Shown: positions 37,001 through 45,800 of the stretch, in pieces
Layout: each line of letters starts with the position of its first letter
How positions within the stretch are numbered: position 1 is the stretch's first letter
Assembly (NCBI GenBank): GCA_012862575.1
Contig: BLSF01000041.1
Span: 186,001-250,000, forward strand
DNA from: Parietichytrium sp. I65-24A
Lineage: Eukaryota > Sar > Bigyra > Thraustochytrida > Thraustochytriidae
Reading direction: 5' to 3'
Length of the DNA: 64,000 nt
The notes under the pieces: generated by a model
Told to the model about the DNA's origin: nothing
What the model saw: the letters and a program-made list of their open reading frames with translations, nothing else
Database searches by the model: none
Position numbers and translations under genes: made by a program

Positions 37001-37467
37001 ACGCCTTGGTGTGCCAAACATTTTACAACCCTCAACTCTTGAACGTTGTTGAGCATTTGATCTCGGGGGATACACTGGACGGCGATTTGGACGAAACAAA
37101 TGACGAGATCAGCGCTCAACTCGCGATCGCTTCCAGAAGTTACTTGTATAGGGTTCCGATCCCGGAGGAGTTTCATGGCAAGTCATACGGAGATTTATTC
37201 ACTCATTTAGTGCTCGAAAAGTCCATGCTTCCCATGGGACTCTCACGGGGGCTGAGTGCCCAGAGAATTGGGCTCGGAATCGCGGGCAATCGCCATCGCT
37301 ACGTCGTCACCAATCCAGACAAGGACGCCATTGTCCATGCAGTGGACCACATCTACGTTCTTGCGCACGAGGAACCGAAGGTGGAGGCCCCAAGAAATCG
37401 TATTCTAGATTTAGTGACGAACATGACCAAGAATGTGAACACGAAAGCTATGAAGAGCATGGAGTAA
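34039..37467 (+). CDS. Slo/BK-type voltage-gated K+ channel with two RCK domains
   Basis: The 1142-residue channel has an S1-S6 core at about 115-335, the K+ selectivity filter TVGYGD at 289-294, and two cytosolic RCK (regulator of K+ conductance) domains. RCK1 starts at LKHVIVCGEI (about 345) and RCK2 near FAHVYDHIVYTGSN (about 775). The distal IITELVNMSNIVFLE, SLLDALVCQTFYN and RYVVTNPDKD blocks match animal BK (KCNMA1). S4 carries six arginines at exact three-residue spacing (R212, R215, R218, R221, R224, R227), more than in BK and more like Kv channels. The acidic 'calcium bowl' seen after IITELVN in BK is absent, while a DTD near RCK1 could stand for the BK D367 site. No extra S0 helix is apparent. 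Plasma or flagellar membrane is likely. Family placement is firm; ligand sensing is uncertain. Confidence 0.92.
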   Translation: MRLRRAVGEIPDETLRHRRTSFTEQATDAREPSAEISKRRRSKNGDGQQAGSKRGRHKSKWMIFPLEAVVQKSLLGLSSQDDAPSVLDTKSAGKTATPLKYKLRMYLATSSVGTAVDVLSSLASAIGCLFFVWETYDESMMDSFAYFELFFCLVFTLELALRIFIAETRRKVILSLSTLLDVLTISPVIFDIMLTTSSADAMSSSSWLDMLRFMRLFRILRILRFHRLLAYYDSDVARESARFVHSILCISIMTAASVYTIENYYREEMMLEPLEFFDAVYFTVVTISTVGYGDVKTVSNLGKLFICFVIFGSLIYIPLSTNRLLKVLSEESEYSVRKFRPIGQLKHVIVCGEIYPDGAREFLREFFHSDHGSNLDYHVVFLMETAPSYELRSVLESQRYALVVTYLQGSIYSENDLNRALAFQASAVFIMAKKFTANEDKADTDSLLKSLAVKQYFRKLNHRSLKICIQLIRPENKVRFLRSSLALEEAHSQGAGSEHVSARKRVDEEPNSDTVVCVNQIKMRLLAKSCICPGIVTLISNLIVSSDGDDSQESAHLAEWQREYRRGCDFEIYRTQLGPVFSRATFKEVAYAIYQETQSLVIGVEVTVPIVKDNVETRHCKVLLNPHGYVLPDLSRNKVFALVIARDKQSADLNKALRSIQGVEQNNAPKFGSTIYRGFAGPRSTQIGSTNGARITSAGSQGSKAGAHVVSPVFKELLNKTVPASMQQYLGENGIAEEHRKNILLVRERTRKVLLTNISIDQCTVQTSMEQDFAHVYDHIVYTGSNANLKAFVDVLRKRSVGGCSEIIPVVILSQTPPSEQVWNSIIDDEIYYVQGSPLDIYDLRRAGVEFARYAVVAAQDAREQGEVQAHEEGSEAEETSEEMSAVADADAIFAHQSIKRLNPNIGIITELVNMSNIVFLETKSQILFTREFVDRETNNGRPSAVRHTEQNVETGLDDIRSEGVDGGDRHAEALLGSGCVFTVSLLDALVCQTFYNPQLLNVVEHLISGDTLDGDLDETNDEISAQLAIASRSYLYRVPIPEEFHGKSYGDLFTHLVLEKSMLPMGLSRGLSAQRIGLGIAGNRHRYVVTNPDKDAIVHAVDHIYVLAHEEPKVEAPRNRILDLVTNMTKNVNTKAMKSME

Positions 37468-37835
37468 TAAAGAGCTGTAAGAAGACCGTGTGTGGAGCCG
37501 CCATTCGCAAAATTGCAGAAAAGCGAGTGTGATCTCAGGGGCCTGCATCACCTTTCTGTCTTTCTGTGTTACCGCTGGACGCGAAACTACCTCACACATC
37601 GAAAGAGCGACAACTTTCGCCGCGCGCTCCCAAGCAAGAGAATTGCTCAAAAAAGAAAAGTATACACATAGTACTTGTTGATGATGATGACTCTGAACTG
37701 ACTGATCGATGGTACTTGATAATAGAGCTCCATTGGTAGATTGCAATGCTGTTTATATGTTCAAGTCCTTCCTTTCTTGACCCGCATCCTCTAGCTTTTG
37801 CTTGCATTCCAGCCTGACTCTCTTCCTGTCTGTGC
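37468..37835. other. Convergent 3' spacer
   Basis: This 368-bp region lies between the stops of the channel gene (+) and the lipid kinase gene (-). I see nothing of note apart from a short GATGAT repeat near 37680. Confidence 0.5.
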
Positions 37836-39719
37836 TTATATACCTGCAGACTCTGTGGAGTACAAACGTTTTCTAGAGTACAGTTTTGCGAGAAATTCTT
37901 GCCGCAAGGTCCACTTTTGGCTTTCAGAAAGCACTTCTGCTGTCTGAGCCCAGTCCAGCACGTTGTCAATAATTCTGTTCGCCTCTGAAACAGAAATAAC
38001 TTGCTTCTGCAGAGCGTTGCTTCGAGAGAGCATGACACCTTGATTTAAAAAAGAGACGTTGATCTGCACGCTCTCCGGGAGCATGAAAGGCTCGCCATCC
38101 ACCTGTAACGGCAAAGCCATGTCGTTGGTAATAATTTTGACGGTCTTACACTGGCAGATTCGAGTCGGCCGTGCCAGGCCCACCTGTGCCGCACCGAGCT
38201 GAAAGCTGGACGACACGCTGACAACTTCCAAGTACCCGTCGCTGTATGCTGCGCGTCTGAAGCGTTTCTTTTTACCGAGATTAAAAGAGACGTCGCCGGG
38301 TGAATCAGCCGATTTCTGAAAGGAGTTATGCGAGGTGACGCCCATTCTGTGGCGACTCCGTAAGCCATCTACGTTCTCCGAGTCGAAAGATTTGTCCAGA
38401 GACTCCGAGTCCGCGACTTCCCCAACGGATGACTCGTCGTCCGATTCTAGATCATCGTCATCGACGCCCCACAAGTCCACACCACCACCATAGCTGCGAA
38501 TGTTCATTATGATAATACCTTCCGACCCTGGCGGAAGCGGTATGTACCTTCCATCGCACTCCAGCCTCACGTGCTTGGTCAGCTCCGAGTAGCGCTGGAA
38601 GAGAATTTCTTTGCCGCCGCTCGTGAGGTACCACACGTATTTGTTAATAAACCGAGAGGTGAATAGATGGGGAGAAGCCTCGCGATTCATGTGAAAGTTG
38701 AGTGAGATCTGAGCGTCAACGCCGATGCCCAGGTAGTTATTAAGGACCAGTGACTTCTCCCACGCATTTCCGTTCTCCTTCTTCGCCACCGCGCCTCCAC
38801 CCTTGCCTGTGGACCTCTTCCCTTTCTTCTTTCCCCCTTGAGACCCCGTCGCTTTGCACTTCACGGTCCACCGGTCCAGCAGTGCGACCTCGCCCTGCGC
38901 CGTGTCTAGCAGCTGCCTGGCAAGTCCATTTCCCGCGTAGCCGCCGCCACTGAGGCCCCCGCCCCAGCCTAACACTCTGGCCAGGTCATTCCCGGTTCCC
39001 ACGGGGAGCACTGCTACCGGAGGGCAGTAATCGAGCGCCATGTCGTCGATAGTGTCCAGCACCCAGGCTGCGGTACCGTCGCCACCGGCCACGAGGACCC
39101 GGAAGTCGGGCACGTCGCGGAAGAAAGCCAGGCCCTCGGCTGGGGTTCCGGCGCCAGAGCCAATCTCCCACACCTGCCAGGCTGGCAGGAACATGCGTAG
39201 CTGTTGCAAGAGGAGGTCACCTTTCTGCCCGCCGCTCTTCTTGTTCACAAAGACAAGCAGAGGGGTCCGGCGCCGCTGCGGGTCCAGCGCGCCGGCGGCG
39301 TCATCAGGAGCCGTTCCATCTTCCCCGTTCGCCAGGGGTGCCACGTAGCCCTTCAGGTCGTTGCGATAGCGCTCCATCTCGAACCGCAGCCGCTGGGCCG
39401 CGCGATTCCCACCGCTGAGCAGCATGTCGGAGACCTTGGCTCCCCAATTTTTGGACGAGGCAGCCTCGGCGCCGGTGGCCTTTTCGCCCGTGGTTTCGTG
39501 CCGCGGAATCTTAGCCAGGTGCGACCGGGGCAGGACAAGTCGATCCAGGACTTTGCGCTGGTCGTCAGATAGGATCACGGGAGAGAAACGCTTGTCCGCG
39601 GAGGAGACAGTATAGGCCGCGGCGCGAGTGAGGCCTAACAGGAGCATGGCCAGGAGGACCACGAGTAGCGCGATCTCGTGCAGGATGGGCCATCCTGTAA
39701 GCGGGCCCACACCTTCCAT
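37836..39719 (-). CDS. Diacylglycerol kinase, membrane-anchored
   Basis: The product (627 residues) phosphorylates diacylglycerol to phosphatidic acid by family membership. The catalytic part has PLLVFVNKKSGGQKG, the ATP-binding AGGDGTAAWVLD (GGDGT at about 212-216), and PVAVLPVGTGNDLARVLGWG. The accessory part has LGIGVDAQISLNFHMNRE, RFINKYVWYLTSGGKE, GIIIMNIRSYGGGVDLWG and a C-terminal DGYLEVVSV...ICQCKTVKI...PLQVDGEPF. There are no C1 zinc domains. Instead a hydrophobic segment at about 10-33 suggests an N-terminal anchor like DGK-epsilon. Two low-complexity inserts, one Lys/Gly-rich and one Asp/Ser-rich, break the accessory domain. ATG 39719 is the first in frame and places the anchor at the N-terminus. 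It removes DAG and makes PA in signalling or lipid supply. Confidence 0.93.
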   Translation of the reverse strand: MEGVGPLTGWPILHEIALLVVLLAMLLLGLTRAAAYTVSSADKRFSPVILSDDQRKVLDRLVLPRSHLAKIPRHETTGEKATGAEAASSKNWGAKVSDMLLSGGNRAAQRLRFEMERYRNDLKGYVAPLANGEDGTAPDDAAGALDPQRRRTPLLVFVNKKSGGQKGDLLLQQLRMFLPAWQVWEIGSGAGTPAEGLAFFRDVPDFRVLVAGGDGTAAWVLDTIDDMALDYCPPVAVLPVGTGNDLARVLGWGGGLSGGGYAGNGLARQLLDTAQGEVALLDRWTVKCKATGSQGGKKKGKRSTGKGGGAVAKKENGNAWEKSLVLNNYLGIGVDAQISLNFHMNREASPHLFTSRFINKYVWYLTSGGKEILFQRYSELTKHVRLECDGRYIPLPPGSEGIIIMNIRSYGGGVDLWGVDDDDLESDDESSVGEVADSESLDKSFDSENVDGLRSRHRMGVTSHNSFQKSADSPGDVSFNLGKKKRFRRAAYSDGYLEVVSVSSSFQLGAAQVGLARPTRICQCKTVKIITNDMALPLQVDGEPFMLPESVQINVSFLNQGVMLSRSNALQKQVISVSEANRIIDNVLDWAQTAEVLSESQKWTLRQEFLAKLYSRKRLYSTESAGI

Positions 39720-40040
39720 GTGCACACAGCAGTTCGTTCGCCTTCGGTCTTGTTGCACGTGCACTTTTAATGAAATTTTGCACAAGTTGCTGATATCAGA
39801 CACAGATGGCAAGCAAGCTCTGTCGTCTGGCAATGCTTCGCAAACGCTTACCGTCACGCAGCGCAGCGTATGACCATGCAGTTCCCGTGAGCGAGTTCTT
39901 ATCCAACTATCAACTATCAACTATCTGTGCGGATATGTACGTGTACACGAGCGCCTTCGATTATGTTCGATCGCGATTGGAGCACTCGATCACTGCGAGT
40001 GTCGTGCCGGCGGAAAGCGCGAACAAAGGACGGATGTCTC

Positions 40041-40260
40041 TCTTTCTTTCTTTCTTTCTTTCTTTCTTGCTGACTAGGTAGCTCCCATTCACAAGCTGGC
40101 GCGACGACTGATACAATCAAGAACCAGTGCCGCGCTCTCGGCCGATACGCAGTACGCTCTCCCTCTCTCTGTCTCTCTCTGTCTCTCTGTGTGTGTGTGT
40201 GTCTTTCTGTAAGTATGTACGTATGTACGTATGTTTTTTTTCTCTCTCTCTCTCTCTCTT
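40041..40260. repeat. Cluster of CTTT, CT and GT microsatellites
   Basis: Three simple-repeat runs lie in 220 bp: (CTTT)n at 40041-40068, CT then GT at 40156-40203, and T then CT at 40234-40260, all pyrimidine-rich on the + strand. Confidence 0.85.
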
Positions 40261-40774
40261 TTTGCGTACTTTCGACCGGTACTCAGTACTCAGTACTCGC
40301 GCATTGTATTACAACGAATTTGGGAAGCGTTTCCCAGCGAAGCTTCTCTTTCGCTCGCGATCAACGAACTGATTCATGCCATCCCTTTGTTAGTGTTAGA
40401 CAAAAGTAAGTGTCATCAATCAATGTTCCCACAACTTTTCGATCTTAACAGTAAATTAGAATCTTAATGTCCGCACGCGTACACTTAACTTTAAAGTTAA
40501 GTAACTCAAGTACGTGTACCTACTTATTTGCACTGACAGTGTGAGTACCATTAATGTACTCGAGTACTCTTTCTTCGTGAGCATCCAGCTAGACTAGAGT
40601 AGAAGTTACAACGAGCATACTCGCCAAAACTCACCGCCAAGTGTAAATTCACAAACAAGATAGTAGAGCTACCAACCAAGCAAGCAAGCAAGCAGCAAAC
40701 CTTCCGTTCCTCCAATAAGCTTACCTCCAATACGAACTACACAGGAGTGTACGGAGCCCCACAGTTCCGTTCCG

Positions 40775-40846
40775 CCCCACATCCCCACATCCCCACATCC
40801 CCACAGCTGGCTCCCACAGGTCCCACAGGTCCCACAGGTCCCACAG
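40775..40846 (+). repeat. CCCCACAT octamer and TCCCACAGG nonamer arrays
   Basis: Four copies of an 8-mer (CCCCACAT, last ending AG) at 40775-40806 are followed by nearly four copies of TCCCACAGG from 40812 to 40846. They end about 50 bp before the transporter ATG, so they are probably in its 5' UTR or core promoter. Confidence 0.85.
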
Positions 40847-40853
40847 CCAGCTG
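40804..40853 (+). promoter_or_regulatory. Hairpin-forming inverted repeat before the MFS start
   Basis: CAGCTGGCT (40804-40812) is perfectly complementary to AGCCAGCTG (40845-40853), a 9-bp stem around a 32-nt loop made of the TCCCACAGG repeat. It ends 43 bases before the ATG at 40897. If transcribed it could fold in the leader and affect translation; this is inference. Confidence 0.55.
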
Positions 40854-40896
40854 GTTCCCACAGTAGGCAGTAGCCGGTGTGCATGACAGTGCATCG

Positions 40897-42273
40897 ATGG
40901 GTTGGTCCGCGTCAGTGTACGCGTTCCTGAGCGGCGGCGGTAGCGCGGTGTCCTCGCTCGGCGCGGAGGTGTCCCCGGGAACGTTCTCGCGGCGTGCGCG
41001 TACGCTGGGACTGGTGCACGTCAACATCGCGGCGTACGCGCTGAGCTACTGGCTGGTTGCGCCGGTGCTCCCGTTCCTGGCCGCGGACCGCGGCGGGGGG
41101 TCCGCGCTGGCGTACGCCGCCCTGGAGTCGCTGGGGTCCGCGCTGGCGCTGTGCGGCGGAGCGTTCATGGGCCGTTTCGCGGACGTGCGCGGCGCACGCG
41201 CGGCGCTGCTGCTGAGCCAGTTCGGCGCGCTGGTGGCGTACGCGGGGACGGCGTCCGCGGCGGGGATCGGCGGACTGGCGCTGGCGCGACTGGCAGCGTT
41301 CGTGCAACACGCCATGCTGGCGGCGCAGGCGGCGGTGGCGACGGCAGTCCCGGAAGACTCGCGCGCGGCGGCGATGGGAAGACTGAGCTTGTCGTACGGG
41401 CTGGGCATGGTGCTCGGCTCGCAGGCTGGCGGAACGCTCGCGGAACGAGCGGGAAACAGAGCCGTGCCCGCGCTGGCGGCTGCCATCACCGCCGCCGTGC
41501 TCGCCCTGGATCTCGTCGCGCTGCAGGACGTGGAGAAACACCCCGCTGAGACCGAGACCGAGACCAAGTCCAAGATGCACTCGCAGTCGCAGTCGCAGTC
41601 GCAGTCGCAGACCCCGAACGGAAGCGGTTGGGTGGCGCAGGTCAAGGCGTTCTTGGCGGTGCTGGGCGAGCCGCTCGTATTCAAGTTCATGGCGTTCGTG
41701 CTGCCGGCAAGCGTGGGCATCGGCGCATTCAGGTCCGTGCTGGCGGTGGCGGCCAAGGACCACTTTGGGTTGGTGCAAGCGGACCTAGGGCAGTTCATCG
41801 CTTTCGCGGCTTTCATCGGCATGATCACGAATGTGGCGCTGATCGCGCCCATCGTCTCGCGGCTCGGAGAACACAACGCGATCACCCTGGCGGTTGTCGT
41901 CCAGGCAGCGTGCTACGTGCTCTTGGCGAGTAACCCCACGACGACCTGGCTCATGGCCATTACGGTGCCCAACACAGTGGGCAGCTCGATGCTGTACATC
42001 CTGTTCAGCTCGCTCATAAGTTTTGCAGTGGATCAGAGTAACACCGGGACTGCGATTGCGATCAGTCATGGGACAAGGTCCGTTGTGGGGATTGTGGCGC
42101 CGGTCCTGGGGGGCTACGTGTTCGACCTGTATGGGATACACGGGCTGTGTCTGTTGTGCGGAGGGCTATGCGCGCTTAGCGCGCTGGTGGCGTTCACGTT
42201 TGCTCACTCTGCGCTTGCGGCTTTGGAAAAGTCCAAGAATCAGAAAGCTACTGTCAATCTCAAGTCCGAGTGA
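40897..42273 (+). CDS. Major facilitator superfamily transporter
   Basis: This 458-residue protein has about twelve hydrophobic segments in two halves, with the MFS motif A GRFADVRGARAALL after helix 2 and a related but weaker form in the second half. A long central loop (about 210-245) carries an SQSQSQSQSQ tract coded by TCGCAG repeats. The overall pattern recalls the TetA/SLC22A18 (ORCTL2) branch of drug-proton antiporters, but the substrate cannot be read from sequence. The first half is unusually GC- and Ala-rich compared with its neighbours. ATG 40897 gives a short N-terminus before helix 1; a small out-of-frame ATG at 40883 overlaps the start and could dampen translation. The stop is the first of three TGA triplets spaced 7 bp. 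Confidence 0.85.
   Translation: MGWSASVYAFLSGGGSAVSSLGAEVSPGTFSRRARTLGLVHVNIAAYALSYWLVAPVLPFLAADRGGGSALAYAALESLGSALALCGGAFMGRFADVRGARAALLLSQFGALVAYAGTASAAGIGGLALARLAAFVQHAMLAAQAAVATAVPEDSRAAAMGRLSLSYGLGMVLGSQAGGTLAERAGNRAVPALAAAITAAVLALDLVALQDVEKHPAETETETKSKMHSQSQSQSQSQTPNGSGWVAQVKAFLAVLGEPLVFKFMAFVLPASVGIGAFRSVLAVAAKDHFGLVQADLGQFIAFAAFIGMITNVALIAPIVSRLGEHNAITLAVVVQAACYVLLASNPTTTWLMAITVPNTVGSSMLYILFSSLISFAVDQSNTGTAIAISHGTRSVVGIVAPVLGGYVFDLYGIHGLCLLCGGLCALSALVAFTFAHSALAALEKSKNQKATVNLKSE
41581..41610 (+). repeat. TCGCAG hexamer coding (SQ)5
   Basis: Five TCGCAG units encode the Ser-Gln run in the central cytoplasmic loop of the transporter. SQ pairs are the core of PIKK kinase sites, but here they are more likely slippage products. 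Confidence 0.85.
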
Positions 42274-42816
42274 CGGGTGACGGGTGACGGAACAGGTACT
42301 TTGACTCGCTCACTCCGTGAAGACAAACAACATTGGAAGAATGCTTGGCCTTTTGGAGGAGGAGTACACATGGCCATTCCGTTCAGCAAGATGAGCGGGA
42401 TCGCAAAATCAATCTTGTATTGTATCATTGTTTTATTTTTTTTCTTCTAGAACCAGCGGCCCGCGGGTCTGTCTGCCTCTCCTGCTTGCACACATGTGTG
42501 CTTGCACAGACTCAGAGTTGTGTGCGCGAGAAACCTCTTATGTACTCGACTTTTTCTCCTTCAGCCTTCCCTCTTTGTTGTTGCAGTAATTACTGTTGAG
42601 TCGCTTCTCGCAAAACAGCAAACAAGGAAGAGTAAATAGAATTTTCTTTCTGCATCTAACTAATCCAATCCAAAGAAGAATAAAAAGATCAAGTATTCGG
42701 AAGGAAAGAGCAAGTCGTATGGGCTACTTTCTCGTGCCATTCCAACCCAGTTTAATTTAGCAACATCGCAGACATACAAGAGGATCGACAGACAAACCGC
42801 CTCAAGGCTGCCTTTT
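42274..42816. other. Convergent 3' spacer
   Basis: This is between the transporter and surface-protein stops. The TGACGGG repeat at 42271-42290 begins it. The rest is AT-rich with no gene. Confidence 0.5.
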
Positions 42817-45800
42817 TTACTTCGTCTCCTCGTCAGAAAACCCATCGACACTGTCATCTTCAGTCATCGTTCGAGGTTCACCATCCGGAGTTCCAGTAGT
42901 ACCAGAGCTGGCGGCTGTCTGGCCCGCGGGGGTCCCTAACCGCAGAGCGAATTGCGGGACACCGTTGTAAGAGGCGCTTTGATCATCGTCGCCAATAGCG
43001 AGGTCGACCAGAGCGGGAGACTTGGCCGAATACGGGGAAAATGCATTGTACTCAAAAGCGCCACCATAGTCATCGCTGTGATCGTTGGTCTTGAGCGGAG
43101 CCGGAGGATCAAGAAATTGCGAGCTAGCCTTCCTCAAAAGCTGCCCCAGGCGGGAGCTTGGCCCCAAAGCAGGCTCGGCCGGAATTGGCGAGAGCTGAGG
43201 ATTGTTTGGATCAAGCATGGACACTTTGCCGTTGGCCATTTGCTTTCGCTCAAAATCATCATCGTCAAACACCACCTCGATGCTCTCTTGAGTTTCGGTT
43301 TCGTCATCATCGTTGTTGTCATCGTTCTCAGCGCCCCGCTTCGAAGGCGGAAGTGAAGAGAGAACGCTCTTCTGGCTCGGGATGATGCGAAGACGTTTTT
43401 CTTCGTCGAGTTGGGCGGTGTATTTGTCGTCCATTTTCCAACTCGCTTTCCGGTCCATCTTCTTTTGCTTCTGCTCTTTAGATGGTTGTCGGTACCAGTA
43501 CACGATGAAGGCGATCAGAGTCAGCCCCAGCAAGATAGCAGCTACGATCATGAGGATGTTGAACGGATCTTCCTCCACAAGGGTCTTGCTCGGACCCTTG
43601 GTCGGTGAGTTTGAAGGTCCGACTGTAGTTGGTGCCAGTGTCGGTGACAAGGTGGTCGGAGATGCAGTGGGGTACATGCCAATGTCGCCGCCAGCTGTAC
43701 TGCCATCGGGGAGTGGCGCAGAAAGATACTCCACTTGAAACTTGTTTGTCGGCAAAAGTGCAGCCTCTGTGGTGTTGAGGGCGCCGACGACCTTGTTGGA
43801 TACCTCGAACCAACTCGTGATATTTGGTCCGCGGTAGCCGGAGATCGCAAAATTGACGATGACACTTCCTTCGCTCACCTGGATCACGTTAACGCTGTGC
43901 GCCTTGGGAAACGCTCGCCTCAGGTAACCGAGATGCAATTCTGAGTTCTCAGTCACGCTGTTGAAGCTTGCTTCGACGAACCTAATACGGAAGAGGTAGT
44001 CCTGAGCGGCGTAGGTGGGAGCTGCTGTCGGGAGCGATGTCGGATGCGCTGTCGGGAAGCGAGTTGGAGACTTGGTCGTCGGGGACTTGGTTGTTGGTGC
44101 AGAGGATGGCGCTCGGGTTGGGAACAGGGTCGGGGAAGCTGTTGGGACCTCCTTGGTGCAATATTTGATTCCAGTGTTGCTAAAATCGCAAATTTTGGTG
44201 AAATCCGTGGAACATGATGGCATGGTGACGCAGGCGGTGTTGCTGAACTTGTTGGGCGTTGAGCTGCTAGTGTCTGACGAGAGAATGATCCGGGTCAGGG
44301 TAGACAGATTTGAGACGTGGTCATCGATGTCCAACAATCCGGTCATGTTGTTGTTCTTCATCACGATCTCGGAGATATGGGAAGATTTGCAGACAACGTA
44401 CTTGGTGTAATCTGGAGATCTGCAGTTGCAGGGGTCTTCACGTGAGCAATCTGAAACCCAATAATCACCTGCCAACCCATCGTACAGGGCGTGCCAGAAT
44501 GCCAAATCTGCCGAGTCAAGCGAAGCTACTGTGGGGGCGGCTGTTGTGGCCATCGTAGGAGCCTGGGTTTCATGGCAAAAGTAGGCTCCTGGTACTTTGC
44601 AAACAGATCCCTCAAGCTCGCAGTTCGGAAGATCGATGCAGGGGAAGTCATCATACGTGTAGGCTTCGAATGCATTTGCCGCCCCACTAGCGTCGTTGCT
44701 GAGAATCAGTTCCGTCAAGAATTGAAGTTCGCCGAGGCGGACCCGTGGCACGTCGAATCCAACCATATTGTTGCTTTCCAGATGAATTTTAGTAATCGAA
44801 GAGCCTGTACACTCGACGTAGCGAGTGGAGCTCACTTTGCAAGCGCAAGGATTATCGCGCAACTCGGAGCAGTGCGTCCAAGACGCTCCTGATGTCAAGT
44901 CGTAAAGCGAGTGCCATGCCCGCAAGTCATTGAACGCTACGGTAGGTTGAGGTGTCGGAGCCACAGTGGGAGTATTTGTAGGCGCCACTGAAGGAGCACT
45001 TGTTTCGTGACAGAACATGAGGCCAGAAGGCACTGCGCAGCTGACACTACTCTCGCATTCCGGAAAAGAAAGGCATGCAGGGCTCGAGCCAACCGTATTA
45101 GCGTTGTTTGTACCAACATTATCCACTTTGAAGGTAGTTAGAGCACCCACGTTTGCAAGCGCTCGCAAGGCGGGCCCAGCAAGCGAAACCGTGTTCAGGT
45201 CTAGAGACGTCTGACGAAGGATTATTTTTGTAATCCTGCCATTCGCGCACTGAACCGCCCTCTTCTCATCAATGTTGCAGGCACAAGGGTCCTCCCTCGT
45301 GTTTGAGCATTTCGACCAGCTAGATCCCGCGGTGGAGTCGTAGAGCTGCTTCCAGGCGACGAAATCTGCGAGATATACATCGCTTGGCCGAGTTTCTGAC
45401 TTGACAATGGTTCCAGCTGCACAGTACACGGCGTTTGACACACCGCCCAGGGTGCACTGAGCGGTTCCAGCGTGGCAGCGACTTATCTCGATGCAGCCTT
45501 TGCTCTCGGAATAGGTTGGGATCGTGAGCGCGTTCGGATTTGAACTAGTTGTTGCGAGATTAAGCGTTTGCAAGCTCTCCATATATTCGATCGCGCGCAC
45601 GGGGAGCACACCTACCATGTTGTTGTTCGGCAGATTGATTGCAGTGATTTTCCCGCTGCTGCAGGTCACCTTTGCTGAACCACACGAACAAGGATTGGAC
45701 CTGTAAGCCTCGCAGCTGCCCCAGGCAGAATTCTCATGCAGATCATCGTACATCTGTCGCCAAGCGCCGAGATCGCTGTACGCGCACAGTGCTCCGTTTG

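Larger units (their letters stand above)
39720..40896. other. Divergent spacer, repeat-rich
   Basis: Shared upstream region of the lipid kinase (-) and transporter (+). It holds (CTTT)n at 40041-40068, CT/GT runs at 40156-40203, a T/CT run at 40234-40260, an AAGC repeat near 40675-40692, and then an 8-mer and a 9-mer repeat with a hairpin at 40775-40853. No gene is seen. Confidence 0.5.

Noticed and set aside
40912-41885. Two long minus-strand frames over the MFS gene
   Set aside because: Made by very high GC in the Ala-rich first half of the transporter; the plus-strand product has a clear MFS motif and helices.
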